A stretch of 27,535 nucleotides of DNA from JBIKWM01 sp044356305 (GCA_044356305.1 JBIKWM010000041.1:1-27535), one strand, 5' to 3'. Shown: positions 17,101 through 25,244, numbered from the stretch's first letter. The notes: generated by a model not told the origin, from the sequence alone. Numbers and translations: made by a program.

Positions 17101-19800
17101 GGCACTTCGCAAGGCGCACCATCTTCTACCAGCCTGTATGTCAGCAGTTCTCTGGTCGATGGCGATCAGGTGACGGTCATCGCCACCGATCAGAACGGTT
17201 GCGATGTGGCCAGTGCAGCTATCACTGTGACAGTCAATCCGAGTCCTGTTGCCAACATCGTCAGCCAGAGCGACCCTACATCGTGCGGAGCTCAGGACGG
17301 CTCGGTTGAAGCGGGTGTTTCAGGAGGTACATCTCCTTACACCTACCAATGGGCAGCCGGGCCTGCATCAACAACCTATAGCGGTCTTTCGGCAGGTTCG
17401 TATTTTGTAACCGTGACCGATGCTGCCGGATGCCAATCGAGCATCAGTGCCTCGCTCAGCGATGTAGGTTCAAGCCCAGTATCTGTTACGAACGATGCCA
17501 CAAACAACACGACCTGCGGGGGTACCGATGTGACCTTTACTGCTACTGGGGCAGCCACATATGTGTTCTATGTGAATGGTCTTGTGGCATCAACCACCAA
17601 CCCGTTCACCACGAATACGCTTGCTGATGGAGACATAGTGGCTGTAACAGGTCTTGACACACAATTGTGTGCTGCCACAAGTGCCCCTGTGCAGTTCACG
17701 GTACATCCTGAGATTCAGATCAGTATCATTTCATCCATTAACCCTTCTGGTTGCGGTCTTAGCGATGGCTCGGCCACAACATTCACCTTGGGCGGGGTGC
17801 CGGCATATTCCTGGTTGTGGAGCAATGGCCAGACCAGCCCGAATCTGTCGAATGCGAATGCAGGTCAATATCTGATCACTGTCACCGATCAGAACGGCTG
17901 CACCGCCTCCGATGCCGTTTCATTGAGTGATGTCGGGGCCGCAGTGGCCACCATAACGCCAGATCCCTCTGGCACAACTATATGCGCTGGCACAGAAGTG
18001 ACTTTTACCGCAGCAGGCTCAGTCTCTTATGAGTACTTCATTGATGCTGTATCAGTCGGCACTACAAACCCTTACATCACAAGCACCCTTACTGATGGTC
18101 AGACTGTGGCTGTGATGGCCACCGATGCCAATGGATGCGTTTACACCACTCCGGGCCTCACCTACACCGTGAATGCTCTTCCATTCACATCATTCACCAG
18201 TATCGATGCGGTCTGTCTGCTCGATAGTTCCGTGACACTGACAGGTGGCTTGCCTGTGGGAGGTGTCTACTCCGTGGATTATGTGGTCAACGGATTCCCA
18301 ATAACCATTATCGGTGACCTGTTCTATCCCGGTCAGGCCGGAGTGGGCCCTCACGATGTCAGCTACCTCTACACTTCTCCGACCAACGGATGTGTGGGAG
18401 TCTCCACCATCAGTGTGAATGTGGAGCAGAACCCTACTGTTGATCTGGGGCCCGATCAGAACATCTGCCCTCAGGGCACCATCACGCTCGATGCCGGGGC
18501 TGGTTTCAACAGCTATGCGTGGAGCGGTTCGGGCACTGGAACAACGCAGACTTTGGACATCACCAACACCGGGGTTTACACAGTGACTGTTACCGATGCC
18601 ACCGGATGTGAGGGAACAGATGACATTGCCATCGGCATCAACGCACCTGTGCTGCCCATCATCACCCCGTCTGGGCCTACCAACATCTGTCAAGGCCAAT
18701 CTGTGGACCTTTCGGCTCAGGCCAATTTCACCAATTACCAATGGAGCAATGGCTTTGTAGGTCAGACCCTGAGCGCCACGCAGACCGGGTCGTACTCCGT
18801 TACGGTTACTGACAACCTAGGCTGTCAGGGCACCTCACTGCCTATCGATGTGATAGTGTCTTCATTGCCCAATGCCTCCATCTCATCAAATGGACCATTG
18901 AATATCTGTCAGGGCAACTCTGTGACTCTGTTCGGGGCTGCCGGTTTTGCCAACTATGTGTGGAGCGATGGGGTGAATGGCCAATCGAACACCGTCAGCA
19001 CCGCTGGATCGTACACACTTACAGTGACTGCCGCCAACGGTTGTACCAATACCACCCCGAATCCTGCTGTGGTGACCGTGAATGCGGGCCCTGACCCTGT
19101 GATCAGCCCACCCGGACCCATCTCCTTCTGTAAGGGCGACTATGTAGTGCTCGATGCCGGTGCAGGATACGCTTCGTATCTGTGGACCACAGGTAGCACC
19201 ACCCAGCTGGTGACCATTACCGAGAGCGGCAATTATGGCGTGACTGTCATGGATGCCTTTGGCTGCACCGATTCGGTGGCTGTGTCATCGCAAGTTGTGG
19301 TCACTGTGTTCGCACCTACCCCGGTAGTAGACCAGTATCCTGATTCGCTCGCTGTTGTCAATGCCTCACAGTTCGTATCGTTCCAGTGGTTCCAGGATGG
19401 GAACCCGATCCCGGGTGCTACCAACCCCTATCTGGCCATCACAGTTGATGGAGTCTACACCGTGCAGGTGACCGACACCAACGATTGCACCGGAATGTCG
19501 CCTGATTTCAATATGGACTGCTGCGTGGGCATTGCCACCATCGAGGGCATTGAGTCACTTGAGATATTCCCGATTCCGAGCCATGGCGAGGTGATAATTG
19601 ATTTTGTGCTGAATGCGGCCAAGGATGTGACTCTCTGTGTGCGCGACCTGACCGGACGTGCCATCGCTCCGCCAAAGACTTTGAAAGGATCGGGACAAGT
19701 GCACGCCACTGTTGACCTGACCGATGTGCCGGCCGGTGTTTACATGCTTGAGCTTGAGATAGACGGTGCGAAACTGACCCGCAGAATCGCCAGGAACTGA
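14191..19800 (+). CDS. Giant secreted glycine-rich/SprB-repeat/Ig-like protein with T9SS type A sorting domain
   Basis: This 1869-residue product has a signal peptide (1-21, ending ALAQ). Residues about 25-175 look like a right-handed beta-helix with short strands and turns. A glycine-rich region follows (about 178-430) with GGNGG runs and a cysteine cluster CCTCSC at 315-320. A PKD-like domain lies at about 540-630. Then SprB-like modules (starts near 636, 789, 1030, 1187, with CGAxDG and VTVTD motifs) are interleaved with Ig-like modules (cysteines near 711, 867, 948, 1108, 1264). Five further modules with ICxG and YxWSxG motifs begin near 1424, 1498, 1571, 1645 and 1714. The C-terminus (about 1786-1869) is a T9SS sorting domain. 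This is probably a cell-surface adhesin-like protein; the function is inferred from architecture. A terminator follows. Confidence 0.9.
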   Translation: MMRRFYALALLLGIGLNALAQQPCGYWYVSPTGSGTLGTPSAPVTLTFALANITPQRNYIRMLGGSYPFTSKIVLPSNVTIEGGYQIVGGDWVLSSTVLTSLNINPPVETAVVAGTTVGHHIGIEASVVNGVSLHNLTINVLAAGATGNTGGRGNSVYGIYLNAATNYSISRCVVNAGSGAAGAAGSTPAGTGGGGAGGSGGSGGGQASGCNSDPGNGTAGGNGNSGASGGSGGPNPGHDGCNIFNCGQNPRSGNNGGAGTAGVLGAPTFVAGNQPAAPGVTQNFFVPAGASTAGGNGTGGGGGGGGSGAHLGSCCTCSCGSGNASGGTGGNGGNGGLGGAGGSGGGGSFAIYSFNSSGTVVDTDANAGAAGAGGLGGNGQQGGFATGGAAGGSHNRCGQFITGGTGGNGGNGGNGGRGQDGANGAAQNVVSIGGSVTQNGTTVPSNFGPITVNQYSGCTNSEITLTQSGGTLDLAAMGNAQLVNNLSATTTSYSTSSSPVGIYYTTNGTFDVVTSGTVYDNFIRINGTRTLPSISTSVNGTPTSSTCSGTPVTLSTSASGVAYEWVIISQGIISAPTGGAGTATTTHSFPSQGTYEVRLRVKDDCCGWSIPVFATMTIIGGPSVGYSDIQSPSACGANDGTITAIGFGGSAPYVFTWSNGFTGPVNPGLPAGPYVVTLTDAVGCQAQSTVSINDPNATPITFTASPGTTICDGDLVTFDASGGLFYQYFVNGVPTAAIDPWQTTTIQDGDLVSVLGVDTNLCSFTAPPIQFTVNPVPVLTPTSVDPTACQAADGEVGVSVSGGLAPYTYAWNTGGITPALTGLTAGFYFVTVTDGNNCSVSGTYGISDPNAAVVTLVSSEDPDNLICEGESVTFTASGSVNYDYYVDGVVVSTANPFTTTTLTDGQQVAVSGTDANGCVYADNANVREMDVNPGPIVTLISDAVNNTICVGQSLSFFAGGGITYEFFLNGTSQGAPSSTSLYVSSSLVDGDQVTVIATDQNGCDVASAAITVTVNPSPVANIVSQSDPTSCGAQDGSVEAGVSGGTSPYTYQWAAGPASTTYSGLSAGSYFVTVTDAAGCQSSISASLSDVGSSPVSVTNDATNNTTCGGTDVTFTATGAATYVFYVNGLVASTTNPFTTNTLADGDIVAVTGLDTQLCAATSAPVQFTVHPEIQISIISSINPSGCGLSDGSATTFTLGGVPAYSWLWSNGQTSPNLSNANAGQYLITVTDQNGCTASDAVSLSDVGAAVATITPDPSGTTICAGTEVTFTAAGSVSYEYFIDAVSVGTTNPYITSTLTDGQTVAVMATDANGCVYTTPGLTYTVNALPFTSFTSIDAVCLLDSSVTLTGGLPVGGVYSVDYVVNGFPITIIGDLFYPGQAGVGPHDVSYLYTSPTNGCVGVSTISVNVEQNPTVDLGPDQNICPQGTITLDAGAGFNSYAWSGSGTGTTQTLDITNTGVYTVTVTDATGCEGTDDIAIGINAPVLPIITPSGPTNICQGQSVDLSAQANFTNYQWSNGFVGQTLSATQTGSYSVTVTDNLGCQGTSLPIDVIVSSLPNASISSNGPLNICQGNSVTLFGAAGFANYVWSDGVNGQSNTVSTAGSYTLTVTAANGCTNTTPNPAVVTVNAGPDPVISPPGPISFCKGDYVVLDAGAGYASYLWTTGSTTQLVTITESGNYGVTVMDAFGCTDSVAVSSQVVVTVFAPTPVVDQYPDSLAVVNASQFVSFQWFQDGNPIPGATNPYLAITVDGVYTVQVTDTNDCTGMSPDFNMDCCVGIATIEGIESLEIFPIPSHGEVIIDFVLNAAKDVTLCVRDLTGRAIAPPKTLKGSGQVHATVDLTDVPAGVYMLELEIDGAKLTRRIARN
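15080..15445 (+). repeat. Tandem glycine-codon repeats within the giant gene
   Basis: Two short tandem tracts are seen. One is alternating GGTGGC units at about 15087-15110. The other is nine-base GGCAATGGC units at about 15412-15442. They encode Gly8 and GGN repeats. Such tracts can change length by slippage; the unit lengths are multiples of three, so frame would be kept. Confidence 0.7.
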
Positions 19801-19824
19801 GCGTCCGGTTCACACCGACTTAGA

Positions 19825-19860
19825 ATCGCCCGGGGCATCTCTGCCCGGGGCGTTCTTTTT
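19825..19860 (+). terminator. Rho-independent terminator after the giant gene
   Basis: The arms CGCCCGGGGCA (19827-19837) and TGCCCGGGGCG (19842-19852) pair over 11 positions with one G-G mismatch around a TCTC loop. The T-rich tract TTCTTTTT follows. It lies 26 bases after the stop codon and points in the gene's direction. Confidence 0.85.
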
Positions 19861-19873
19861 CCGATCAATCCCA

Positions 19874-19900
19874 ATTGAATTGGCTGACAGGCAATTCAAT
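19874..19900. repeat. Nine-base perfect inverted repeat between convergent genes
   Basis: ATTGAATTG (19874-19882) and CAATTCAAT (19892-19900) are perfect inverted copies separated by nine bases. It lies between the terminator and the 3' end of the minus-strand hydroxylase gene. There is no flanking T-tract, so it is not a classical terminator; it may be a protein-binding site or chance. Confidence 0.4.
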
Positions 19901-20007
19901 CCTCAAGTACAGATGGAAGTATCCTTGAATTCAATCAGACTCACCAGTGACTTCAGAACTGCAGGCAAAACCGCTGTGCTTCAATTCAACATCGCAGCCC
20001 AGGAGAG

Positions 20008-20778
20008 TCATTTCCTTCCGCTCTGCAATTCTTCCAACCGCTCTTTATAATCGGGGTTGGTGGTACCGAACAGTTCATCCCAGATACGGGTGTAGAGACC
20101 GTAGTTGCCTGTGAAATAGCGGTGGTGCATGTTGTGGTTGGTGCTGGTGTTGATGTACCGCCCCAGGAAAGAAGATGTAAGCCATCTTGGAAACACCTCA
20201 TAGCCCAAGTGCCCGATCACATTGAATATGGTCATCAGCAACAGGAATATGAGCAATGCCAACTCATTGATGGGCATGACGAACACCAATAGAGGTACTA
20301 TCCCTGCCTCGACAAACGCTTCGAGCGGATGAAACGCGAATGCGGCCCAAGGCGATGGATTGGTGCTGAGATGATGGGTACGGTGCATGATGCGGAACAG
20401 CCTCGGGTGATGCATCAGGCGGTGGGTGAGGTAGAAGTACAGGTCGTGGATGGCCAGTGCCATGAACACACTGAATGCGGTGTACCAATGCCCGTAGGCA
20501 TGGCCCGTGTACCACTGCGTATGAGGCAAAACATAGGGATTAAAGGTCATAACTGCCGAAAGGCCGAAAATGAGGAAAGTGGCTAGGCTCCACCCTATCT
20601 CGCGCCAGTAGTCGGCACTTCGGGGCATGCGCTGCTGAATGCGCAAGTGGGCAAACATCTGTGGTTTCCATTTATAGAACAGAGCAAAGGCCGGACCTGC
20701 GAATACAAGGTACCTGAGGGTGGTGATGACCGCCACCAGAACATACAGATGCCACAGACTGTGCGCTTCGAGGTGCAT
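20008..20778 (-). CDS. Fatty acid hydroxylase/sterol desaturase family membrane enzyme
   Basis: The 256-residue integral membrane protein has several hydrophobic helices (about 10-35, 62-80, 98-115, 155-190) and the di-iron histidine boxes of this superfamily: HDLYFYLTHRLMHH (H111-H124), HRTHH (H132-H136) and NHNMHH (H215-H219), plus H190. These bind two irons for O2-dependent hydroxylation or desaturation of a lipid. The substrate could be a fatty acyl chain, carotenoid or sterol-like molecule and cannot be read from sequence. The start lies three bases after the DUF2147 stop, so they form an operon. Confidence 0.88.
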   Translation of the reverse strand: MHLEAHSLWHLYVLVAVITTLRYLVFAGPAFALFYKWKPQMFAHLRIQQRMPRSADYWREIGWSLATFLIFGLSAVMTFNPYVLPHTQWYTGHAYGHWYTAFSVFMALAIHDLYFYLTHRLMHHPRLFRIMHRTHHLSTNPSPWAAFAFHPLEAFVEAGIVPLLVFVMPINELALLIFLLLMTIFNVIGHLGYEVFPRWLTSSFLGRYINTSTNHNMHHRYFTGNYGLYTRIWDELFGTTNPDYKERLEELQSGRK

Positions 20779-20781
20779 GAC

Positions 20782-21210
20782 TCAGTCGGCAGGTAGCCAC
20801 GTCTGGGTGCGATAAAGAAATGCTATGTAGCCGCGTACCTGCAACTTTCCGTTCTCAACCCACAGTTTGCAGCGGTAAACCTTACCATTCTCGGGGTCAA
20901 GTATGTCACCGTCCTCCCATTCGCTGCCATCGCACACCATGTTGCGGATCACCTCAAGCCCTATCACCTTTTTCATGTGGCGCGGGTCGGTCTTGTCGCA
21001 CTTGTCGCAGACGGGATCTGGTTTATCGGGTTCAATCAGTTGCAACACCTTACCGAACAACTTGCCACCACGTTCATACACCTCTACCACCGACTTCACC
21101 TTGCCCGTTGCATCGTCAACGGTTTTCCATTTGCCAATGGGCGATGTGCGCTGTGCCTGCGCCATCAACGAGAGGCACATGCAGATGAACAGAATTACAA
21201 TCGGTTTCAT
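20782..21210 (-). CDS. DUF2147 secreted protein
   Basis: The ATG at 21210 gives a clear signal peptide (MKPIVILFICMCLSLMAQAQ) and 142 residues. An upstream ATG at 21273 would bury that signal behind 21 polar residues and is unlikely. The mature part holds PIGKWKTVDDATGKVKSVVEVYERGGKLFGKV, split here by region: WKTVDD, GKLFGKV, CDKCD, IGLEVI, DGDILDPENGKVYRC and LQVRGY. These are the signature of the DUF2147 beta-rich family. The CxxC pair in CDKCD is typical of some members. The role is unknown, perhaps binding or lipocalin-like. It precedes the hydroxylase gene by three bases. Confidence 0.85.
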   Translation of the reverse strand: MKPIVILFICMCLSLMAQAQRTSPIGKWKTVDDATGKVKSVVEVYERGGKLFGKVLQLIEPDKPDPVCDKCDKTDPRHMKKVIGLEVIRNMVCDGSEWEDGDILDPENGKVYRCKLWVENGKLQVRGYIAFLYRTQTWLPAD

Positions 21211-21358
21211 GTTTGGGAAATGGGACTGGCTCTGATGCTGGAGATAGGTGCTGCGCTCAGCACGGTGATTCACTGTCGTTGACTCAGGTATTGATGAAAC
21301 AAGGCAAAGGCATTTGAGTGCTTCACTATCGGAATTGAATGTCAGACCTTCCTACTTA

Positions 21359-23023
21359 TCACGCCTTCACCTCGTCCCTCAAAGCTCTGCGCAGGATCTT
21401 GCCCACATTGGTCTTGGGCAGCTCTGCACGGAACTCAATGTGTTTAGGCTGTTTGTAGCCCGTGAGGTTCTTCTCGCAGTGCTGGCGCAATTCTTCGGGA
21501 GTGAGGCTCGGGTCCTTTTTCACAACAAAGATCTTCACTGCCTCTGTGCTCTTGTCATCGGGCACGCCCACAGCGGCCACTTCGAGCACTTTGGGGTGTT
21601 GGGCCACCACATCCTCCACCTCGTTCGGATACACATTGAATCCGCTCACCAGGATCATGTCCTTTTTGCGGTCAACGATCTTGAAGAAACCATCCTCGGT
21701 CTGAATAGCGATGTCGCCCGTGCGCAGCCATCCGTTGCGGAGCACATTGTCGGTCTCTTCCTTTTTCTGGTAATAACCCTGCATAACCTGCGGCCCTTTG
21801 ATGTTGATCTCGCCCGGTTCGCCAATCTTCACCTCATTACCATCATCGTCCAAAAGTCTGATCTCGGTGCTGGGCACGGGCACCCCGATGGTGCCAATGC
21901 GGTCGTTGCCCTGCATCGGATTCACACTTGCAACAGGCGATGTCTCGGTGAGGCCATAGCCTTCGAGCAGTGATGTGCCGGTCACTTCTTTCCAGCGCTC
22001 GGCCACGGCTTTTTGAATGGCCATGGCCCCTCCGACCGTGAATTTCAGACTCTTGAAATTGAGTTTACGGAAGTCGTCATTGTTCATCAGGGCGTTGAAG
22101 AGCGTGTTCACTCCCGTTATCACAGTGAAATCCTGTTTCGAAAGCTCCTTCACAAAGGCTGGGATATCGCGCGGATTGGTGATCAGCACATTCTTACTGC
22201 CCATGGTGACGAATGTGAGGCAGTTGACCGTAAGCGAGAAGATGTGGTAAAGCGGCAATGGGGTGATCAGCACCTCCTTGCACTCGGTGAGGAACGGCAT
22301 CATCCACGCCCTGATCTGCTCCATGTTGGCGATGATGTTGCGATGCGTGAGCACAGCCCCTTTCGACACGCCCGTGGTGCCACCGGTGTACTGCAGGAAT
22401 GCTATGTCGGTGTTCTGCGCATTGTGGCGCGTGGCCCTGTGGCCGTGGTCCTTTACCGTGTCGCGGAAGTCGATGGCCTTTGGCAGGTTGTAGTCGGGCA
22501 CCATTTTCTTCACATGCTTCAGCACAATATTGGCAATGAACTGCTTCGGCTGCGGGAAAAGGTCGGGGATGCGCGTCACTATCACCGTTCTGATATCTGT
22601 CTTGGGCAGCACCTCCTCAAGCAGACTGGCGAAATTGGCCACGATCACTATCGCCTTGGCACCGCTATCCTTGAACTGGTGCTCCATTTCGCGGGCGGTG
22701 TACAGCGGATTGGTGTTGACCACTACCAGGCCCGCCACAAATGCCCCATAGAGGCAGATGGGGTATTGCAACAGGTTCGGCATCTGAATGGCGATGCGGT
22801 CGCCCGGTCGCAGGTCGGTATTCTTTTGCAACCACCCAGCAAAATTGTAAGCCTGCCGCTTGAAGTCGCGGTAAGAGAGTCTGACGCCCATATTCTCGTA
22901 GGCAATGGCATCGCCATACTTATCGCAGCTCTGATCGAAGATCTCGACAATGTTGCGGTAACTGTCGGGGTCGATGGTGTGTGCGATGCGCGGGTCGTAA
23001 TGTTGGAACCAGGGGTGAGACAT
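21359..23023 (-). CDS. fadD: Long-chain fatty acid-CoA ligase (FadD-type)
   Basis: This 554-residue adenylate-forming enzyme activates fatty acids as acyl-AMP and then acyl-CoA. Motifs: the P-loop-like YTGGTTGVSKG (212-222), YGLTETSP (356-363), the RTGD Asp (D437), the hinge DRKKDMILVSGFNVYPNE (451-468) and the catalytic Lys (K542 in PKTNVGKILR). The fatty-acyl signature LRNGWLRTGD is present. The length is close to E. coli FadD. No co-transcribed beta-oxidation genes were seen here. The 148-base gap to the DUF2147 gene has no obvious terminator, and the promoter box upstream of the ATG is weak. Chain-length preference is unknown. Confidence 0.93.
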   Translation of the reverse strand: MSHPWFQHYDPRIAHTIDPDSYRNIVEIFDQSCDKYGDAIAYENMGVRLSYRDFKRQAYNFAGWLQKNTDLRPGDRIAIQMPNLLQYPICLYGAFVAGLVVVNTNPLYTAREMEHQFKDSGAKAIVIVANFASLLEEVLPKTDIRTVIVTRIPDLFPQPKQFIANIVLKHVKKMVPDYNLPKAIDFRDTVKDHGHRATRHNAQNTDIAFLQYTGGTTGVSKGAVLTHRNIIANMEQIRAWMMPFLTECKEVLITPLPLYHIFSLTVNCLTFVTMGSKNVLITNPRDIPAFVKELSKQDFTVITGVNTLFNALMNNDDFRKLNFKSLKFTVGGAMAIQKAVAERWKEVTGTSLLEGYGLTETSPVASVNPMQGNDRIGTIGVPVPSTEIRLLDDDGNEVKIGEPGEINIKGPQVMQGYYQKKEETDNVLRNGWLRTGDIAIQTEDGFFKIVDRKKDMILVSGFNVYPNEVEDVVAQHPKVLEVAAVGVPDDKSTEAVKIFVVKKDPSLTPEELRQHCEKNLTGYKQPKHIEFRAELPKTNVGKILRRALRDEVKA

Positions 23024-23194
23024 GGGGTGCAGCAGGTTGATGGTTATTTGAAAACGGTCATTAAGGAGGTCAGGTCAAGGATCGATGAGAAGATTTTCCC
23101 ATAAAGTTGGGGATGTGCGAAGGTGCGAAACAGAGCGGCCATAGGCAACAGGAATAAGAAGGTCTAATGCATTGAGGTGAATGATTGGGACACA

Positions 23195-23202
23195 TACATT
23201 TA
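23195..23202 (+). promoter_or_regulatory. Putative -7 box of a leaderless transcript (SRPBCC-like gene)
   Basis: TACATTTA differs by one base from TAnnTTTG and is followed by GCCC and then ATG at 23207, a four-base gap. A TTG at 23172-23174 lies 20 bases upstream, matching the Bacteroidota -33 spacing. Initiation would fall at or near the A of the ATG. Confidence 0.55.
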
Positions 23203-23206
23203 GCCC

Positions 23207-23716
23207 ATGTCGTCATTCACCGACAGCACAGAGATAGAGGCCGTTTTCGACACAACACTCGAACGCGCCTTCAAGAGCCCCATGCTGTGCGATGTGCGCA
23301 AGGTGCATACGGGGCATTGGATCACTCCGCGCGTGCTGCACTGCACCGATGATTCCACGTGGGGTCAGGTGGGCGGCAGTCGCATCATTCACATGGACGG
23401 GTCCACCTTCACACGGCCCGGAACCTCGCTCGACACCGTTCTTGCCCGCGATGAGAACCGCTATTGGAAGATTGAGATTTCAGATTTCGAGATGTTCGCC
23501 TTCGGTTTCGAGCGATTTCAAGGTGAGTGGTTCACCCGTCAGCAACCCGATGGGCGGGTGCACATCCGCTATCGATACACCATGTTCTCGGGCTCTCCCC
23601 TGCTCTACCCTATCCATTGGCTGTTCACCAGACTGCTGTGGCGCATGTATATGCGGCAGGTATTGGAGAACATCAGGCAACTCACCCTGCAAGAGGAACC
23701 ATATCTCAGCAACTGA
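23207..23716 (+). CDS. SRPBCC-like (polyketide cyclase/START-fold) hypothetical protein
   Basis: The 169-residue cytoplasmic-looking product has no signal peptide. The pattern of beta strands (FDTTLERAFKSP, WKIEISDFEMFAFG, GRVHIRYRYTMFSG) followed by a long C-terminal helix (LLWRMYMRQVLENIRQL) resembles the SRPBCC lipid-binding helix-grip fold. The assignment is from fold-like pattern and resemblance to small Bacteroidota SRPBCC proteins, not from a catalytic motif. The ligand is unknown. The close -7 box supports this start. It is divergent from fadD and precedes a T9SS cargo gene which has its own promoter box. Confidence 0.6.
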   Translation: MSSFTDSTEIEAVFDTTLERAFKSPMLCDVRKVHTGHWITPRVLHCTDDSTWGQVGGSRIIHMDGSTFTRPGTSLDTVLARDENRYWKIEISDFEMFAFGFERFQGEWFTRQQPDGRVHIRYRYTMFSGSPLLYPIHWLFTRLLWRMYMRQVLENIRQLTLQEEPYLSN

Positions 23717-23728
23717 GGCACGAGAGCC

Positions 23729-23736
23729 TACATTCG
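23729..23736 (+). promoter_or_regulatory. Putative -7 box of a leaderless transcript (T9SS cargo gene)
   Basis: TACATTCG followed by CCCC directly precedes the ATG at 23741, again with a four-base gap. It differs by one base from TAnnTTTG and is identical to the box upstream of the serine protease gene. No -33 TTG was found at the usual spacing. Confidence 0.5.
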
Positions 23737-23740
23737 CCCC

Positions 23741-25141
23741 ATGCGCAGCTTTTCCATCACATTATGCCTACTGAGTCTGAGTATAGTTCAGGCTTTGGCA
23801 CAGCTTCCCTTTACCCGCACCTACGGCACCCCCGATGCCCTTGAAGAGGCCCGTGGCCTGTGCATACTGACCGATGGGTCGGTGGCCGTGGGCGGCAACA
23901 GCTACCTGCCCGACATCAGCAAGAATGTGGCCCATGCCCTGCGGGTAGATGTTGATGGCGACCCGCTCTGGATAAGGGATGTGAACGGATTCAGCGACCT
24001 GTTCGGCCATGCCATCTGCGCCCTGCCGAATGGCGATGTGCTCATGGCCGGTAAAGACACGGAGGTGCCTGCCCGCGGATTTGGTATCATGCTCGCCTCG
24101 TTCCATGCCAACGGTGCCACCGGCTACACGAAGAAGATTGCCGCCCGGCTCGATGCCTCGGCCGTGGCCGTGGTGCCGATGCCCGACAACGGTGCCATGC
24201 TGCTGGCCACCCACGAGGACGGCAGCGGGCTGCTGACCAGCCAACTGATAAGGACCGATGCCAATGGTGACACCACCTGGTGCCGGATCCTTGATGTTTG
24301 GCCGGGCGATGAGTCGCCACGCGGACTGGTGGCCCTGCCCGATGGGTACGCCATATGCGGCATGTACAGCTACGCGGGCAACAGCGATGCCTTTGCGATA
24401 CGCACCGATGCGCAGGGTGCCCCCCTGTGGCAGCAGACCTATGATGTGGGCCCTACCGACCTTGCCAGCGCCATAGCCACCGATGCGGCCGATGGGCTCT
24501 TTCTCTGTGGCACGACCATGGGCCCCACCGGCACCACACCCGATGTGTGGGTGCTGCACCTGCTGGCTGACGGCACCCTCGACTGGGATATGCCCATTGA
24601 GAATGACGGGACCGACCTGGGCCTCGGCATAGCCGCCATGACTGATGGCAGTGCGGTGATAACCGGCAAGGCCACACGGCCCGATGGCAGCGGCACGCGC
24701 GACCTTTTCCTTGCGCGGATCAGTTCAGTTGGCGACACCCTTTGGAAACGCCATGTCAATGCGGGCGAAGGGGCCGATGCCACAGGATATGCCGTTGCCA
24801 TGGATGCCACCGGTATATATGCCGCAGGCCGTGCCCTGGGCACCGATGGCACCGATGAGGTGCTACTGGTGCGCACCACCTTTGATGGGAGCATTGTCGG
24901 GATACACCTACCGACCGCAGGTGCCACATGGAGTGTGCACCCCAACCCGAGTCAGGGGGTGTTCCGCATAACGGGCGACCATGCCTTCGAGGGCAGCCCC
25001 TGGCGGCTCATAGACGGTGCCGGACGTACCCTGATGCAGGGCACGGTGCAGGCTGACCGGGTGATTGATTGCAACGGGATGGCCGCTGGCCTGTACACGT
25101 TGACTGTAGAGGGCGCGGCAGTCAGGGTATTCATTGATTGA
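23741..25141 (+). CDS. Secreted beta-propeller/delta-60-like repeat protein with T9SS type A sorting domain
   Basis: The 466-residue product has a signal peptide (1-20, ending ALAQL). It is built from repeats of about 50 residues with motifs such as LTDGSVAVGG, LPNGDVLMAGK, LPDGYAICGMYS and MTDGSAVITGKA. This resembles delta-60-like/propeller blades with GD, W and G signatures. The C-terminus (about 395-466) holds VHPNPSQGVFRI and LIDGAGRTL, followed by AAGLYTLTVEG, a typical T9SS type A sorting domain. It is expected to be secreted and anchored or released by T9SS. The specific function is unknown. It stands alone with its own close promoter box. Confidence 0.83.
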   Translation: MRSFSITLCLLSLSIVQALAQLPFTRTYGTPDALEEARGLCILTDGSVAVGGNSYLPDISKNVAHALRVDVDGDPLWIRDVNGFSDLFGHAICALPNGDVLMAGKDTEVPARGFGIMLASFHANGATGYTKKIAARLDASAVAVVPMPDNGAMLLATHEDGSGLLTSQLIRTDANGDTTWCRILDVWPGDESPRGLVALPDGYAICGMYSYAGNSDAFAIRTDAQGAPLWQQTYDVGPTDLASAIATDAADGLFLCGTTMGPTGTTPDVWVLHLLADGTLDWDMPIENDGTDLGLGIAAMTDGSAVITGKATRPDGSGTRDLFLARISSVGDTLWKRHVNAGEGADATGYAVAMDATGIYAAGRALGTDGTDEVLLVRTTFDGSIVGIHLPTAGATWSVHPNPSQGVFRITGDHAFEGSPWRLIDGAGRTLMQGTVQADRVIDCNGMAAGLYTLTVEGAAVRVFID

Positions 25142-25214
25142 ACCGGAGTATCCAGCCATTCACAGTTCCATGCTATCTGTTCCGACCGCATGTCAGTACA
25201 GGGAAGATCATGCC

Positions 25215-25222
25215 CATTTTTA
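25215..25222 (+). promoter_or_regulatory. Putative -7 box of the fabI-desaturase operon
   Basis: CATTTTTA followed by GCCC resembles the box at 23195-23202 with a substituted first base. It lies 22 bases before the fabI ATG at 25245. The leader between them is A-rich (AAAAAAGAGA), as in many Bacteroidota translation initiation regions. Confidence 0.35.
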
Positions 25223-25244
25223 GCCCATCGAAAAAAGAGACACC

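Noticed and set aside
22013..23104. Plus-strand open frame of 363 codons opposite fadD
   Set aside because: The minus strand encodes a complete FadD-type enzyme with all motifs, so this long frame is a shadow of codon bias.
23768..24559. Minus-strand open frame of 263 codons opposite the T9SS cargo gene
   Set aside because: The plus strand has a signal peptide, repeats and a sorting domain; the antisense frame shows only Gly/His-rich sequence from codon bias.
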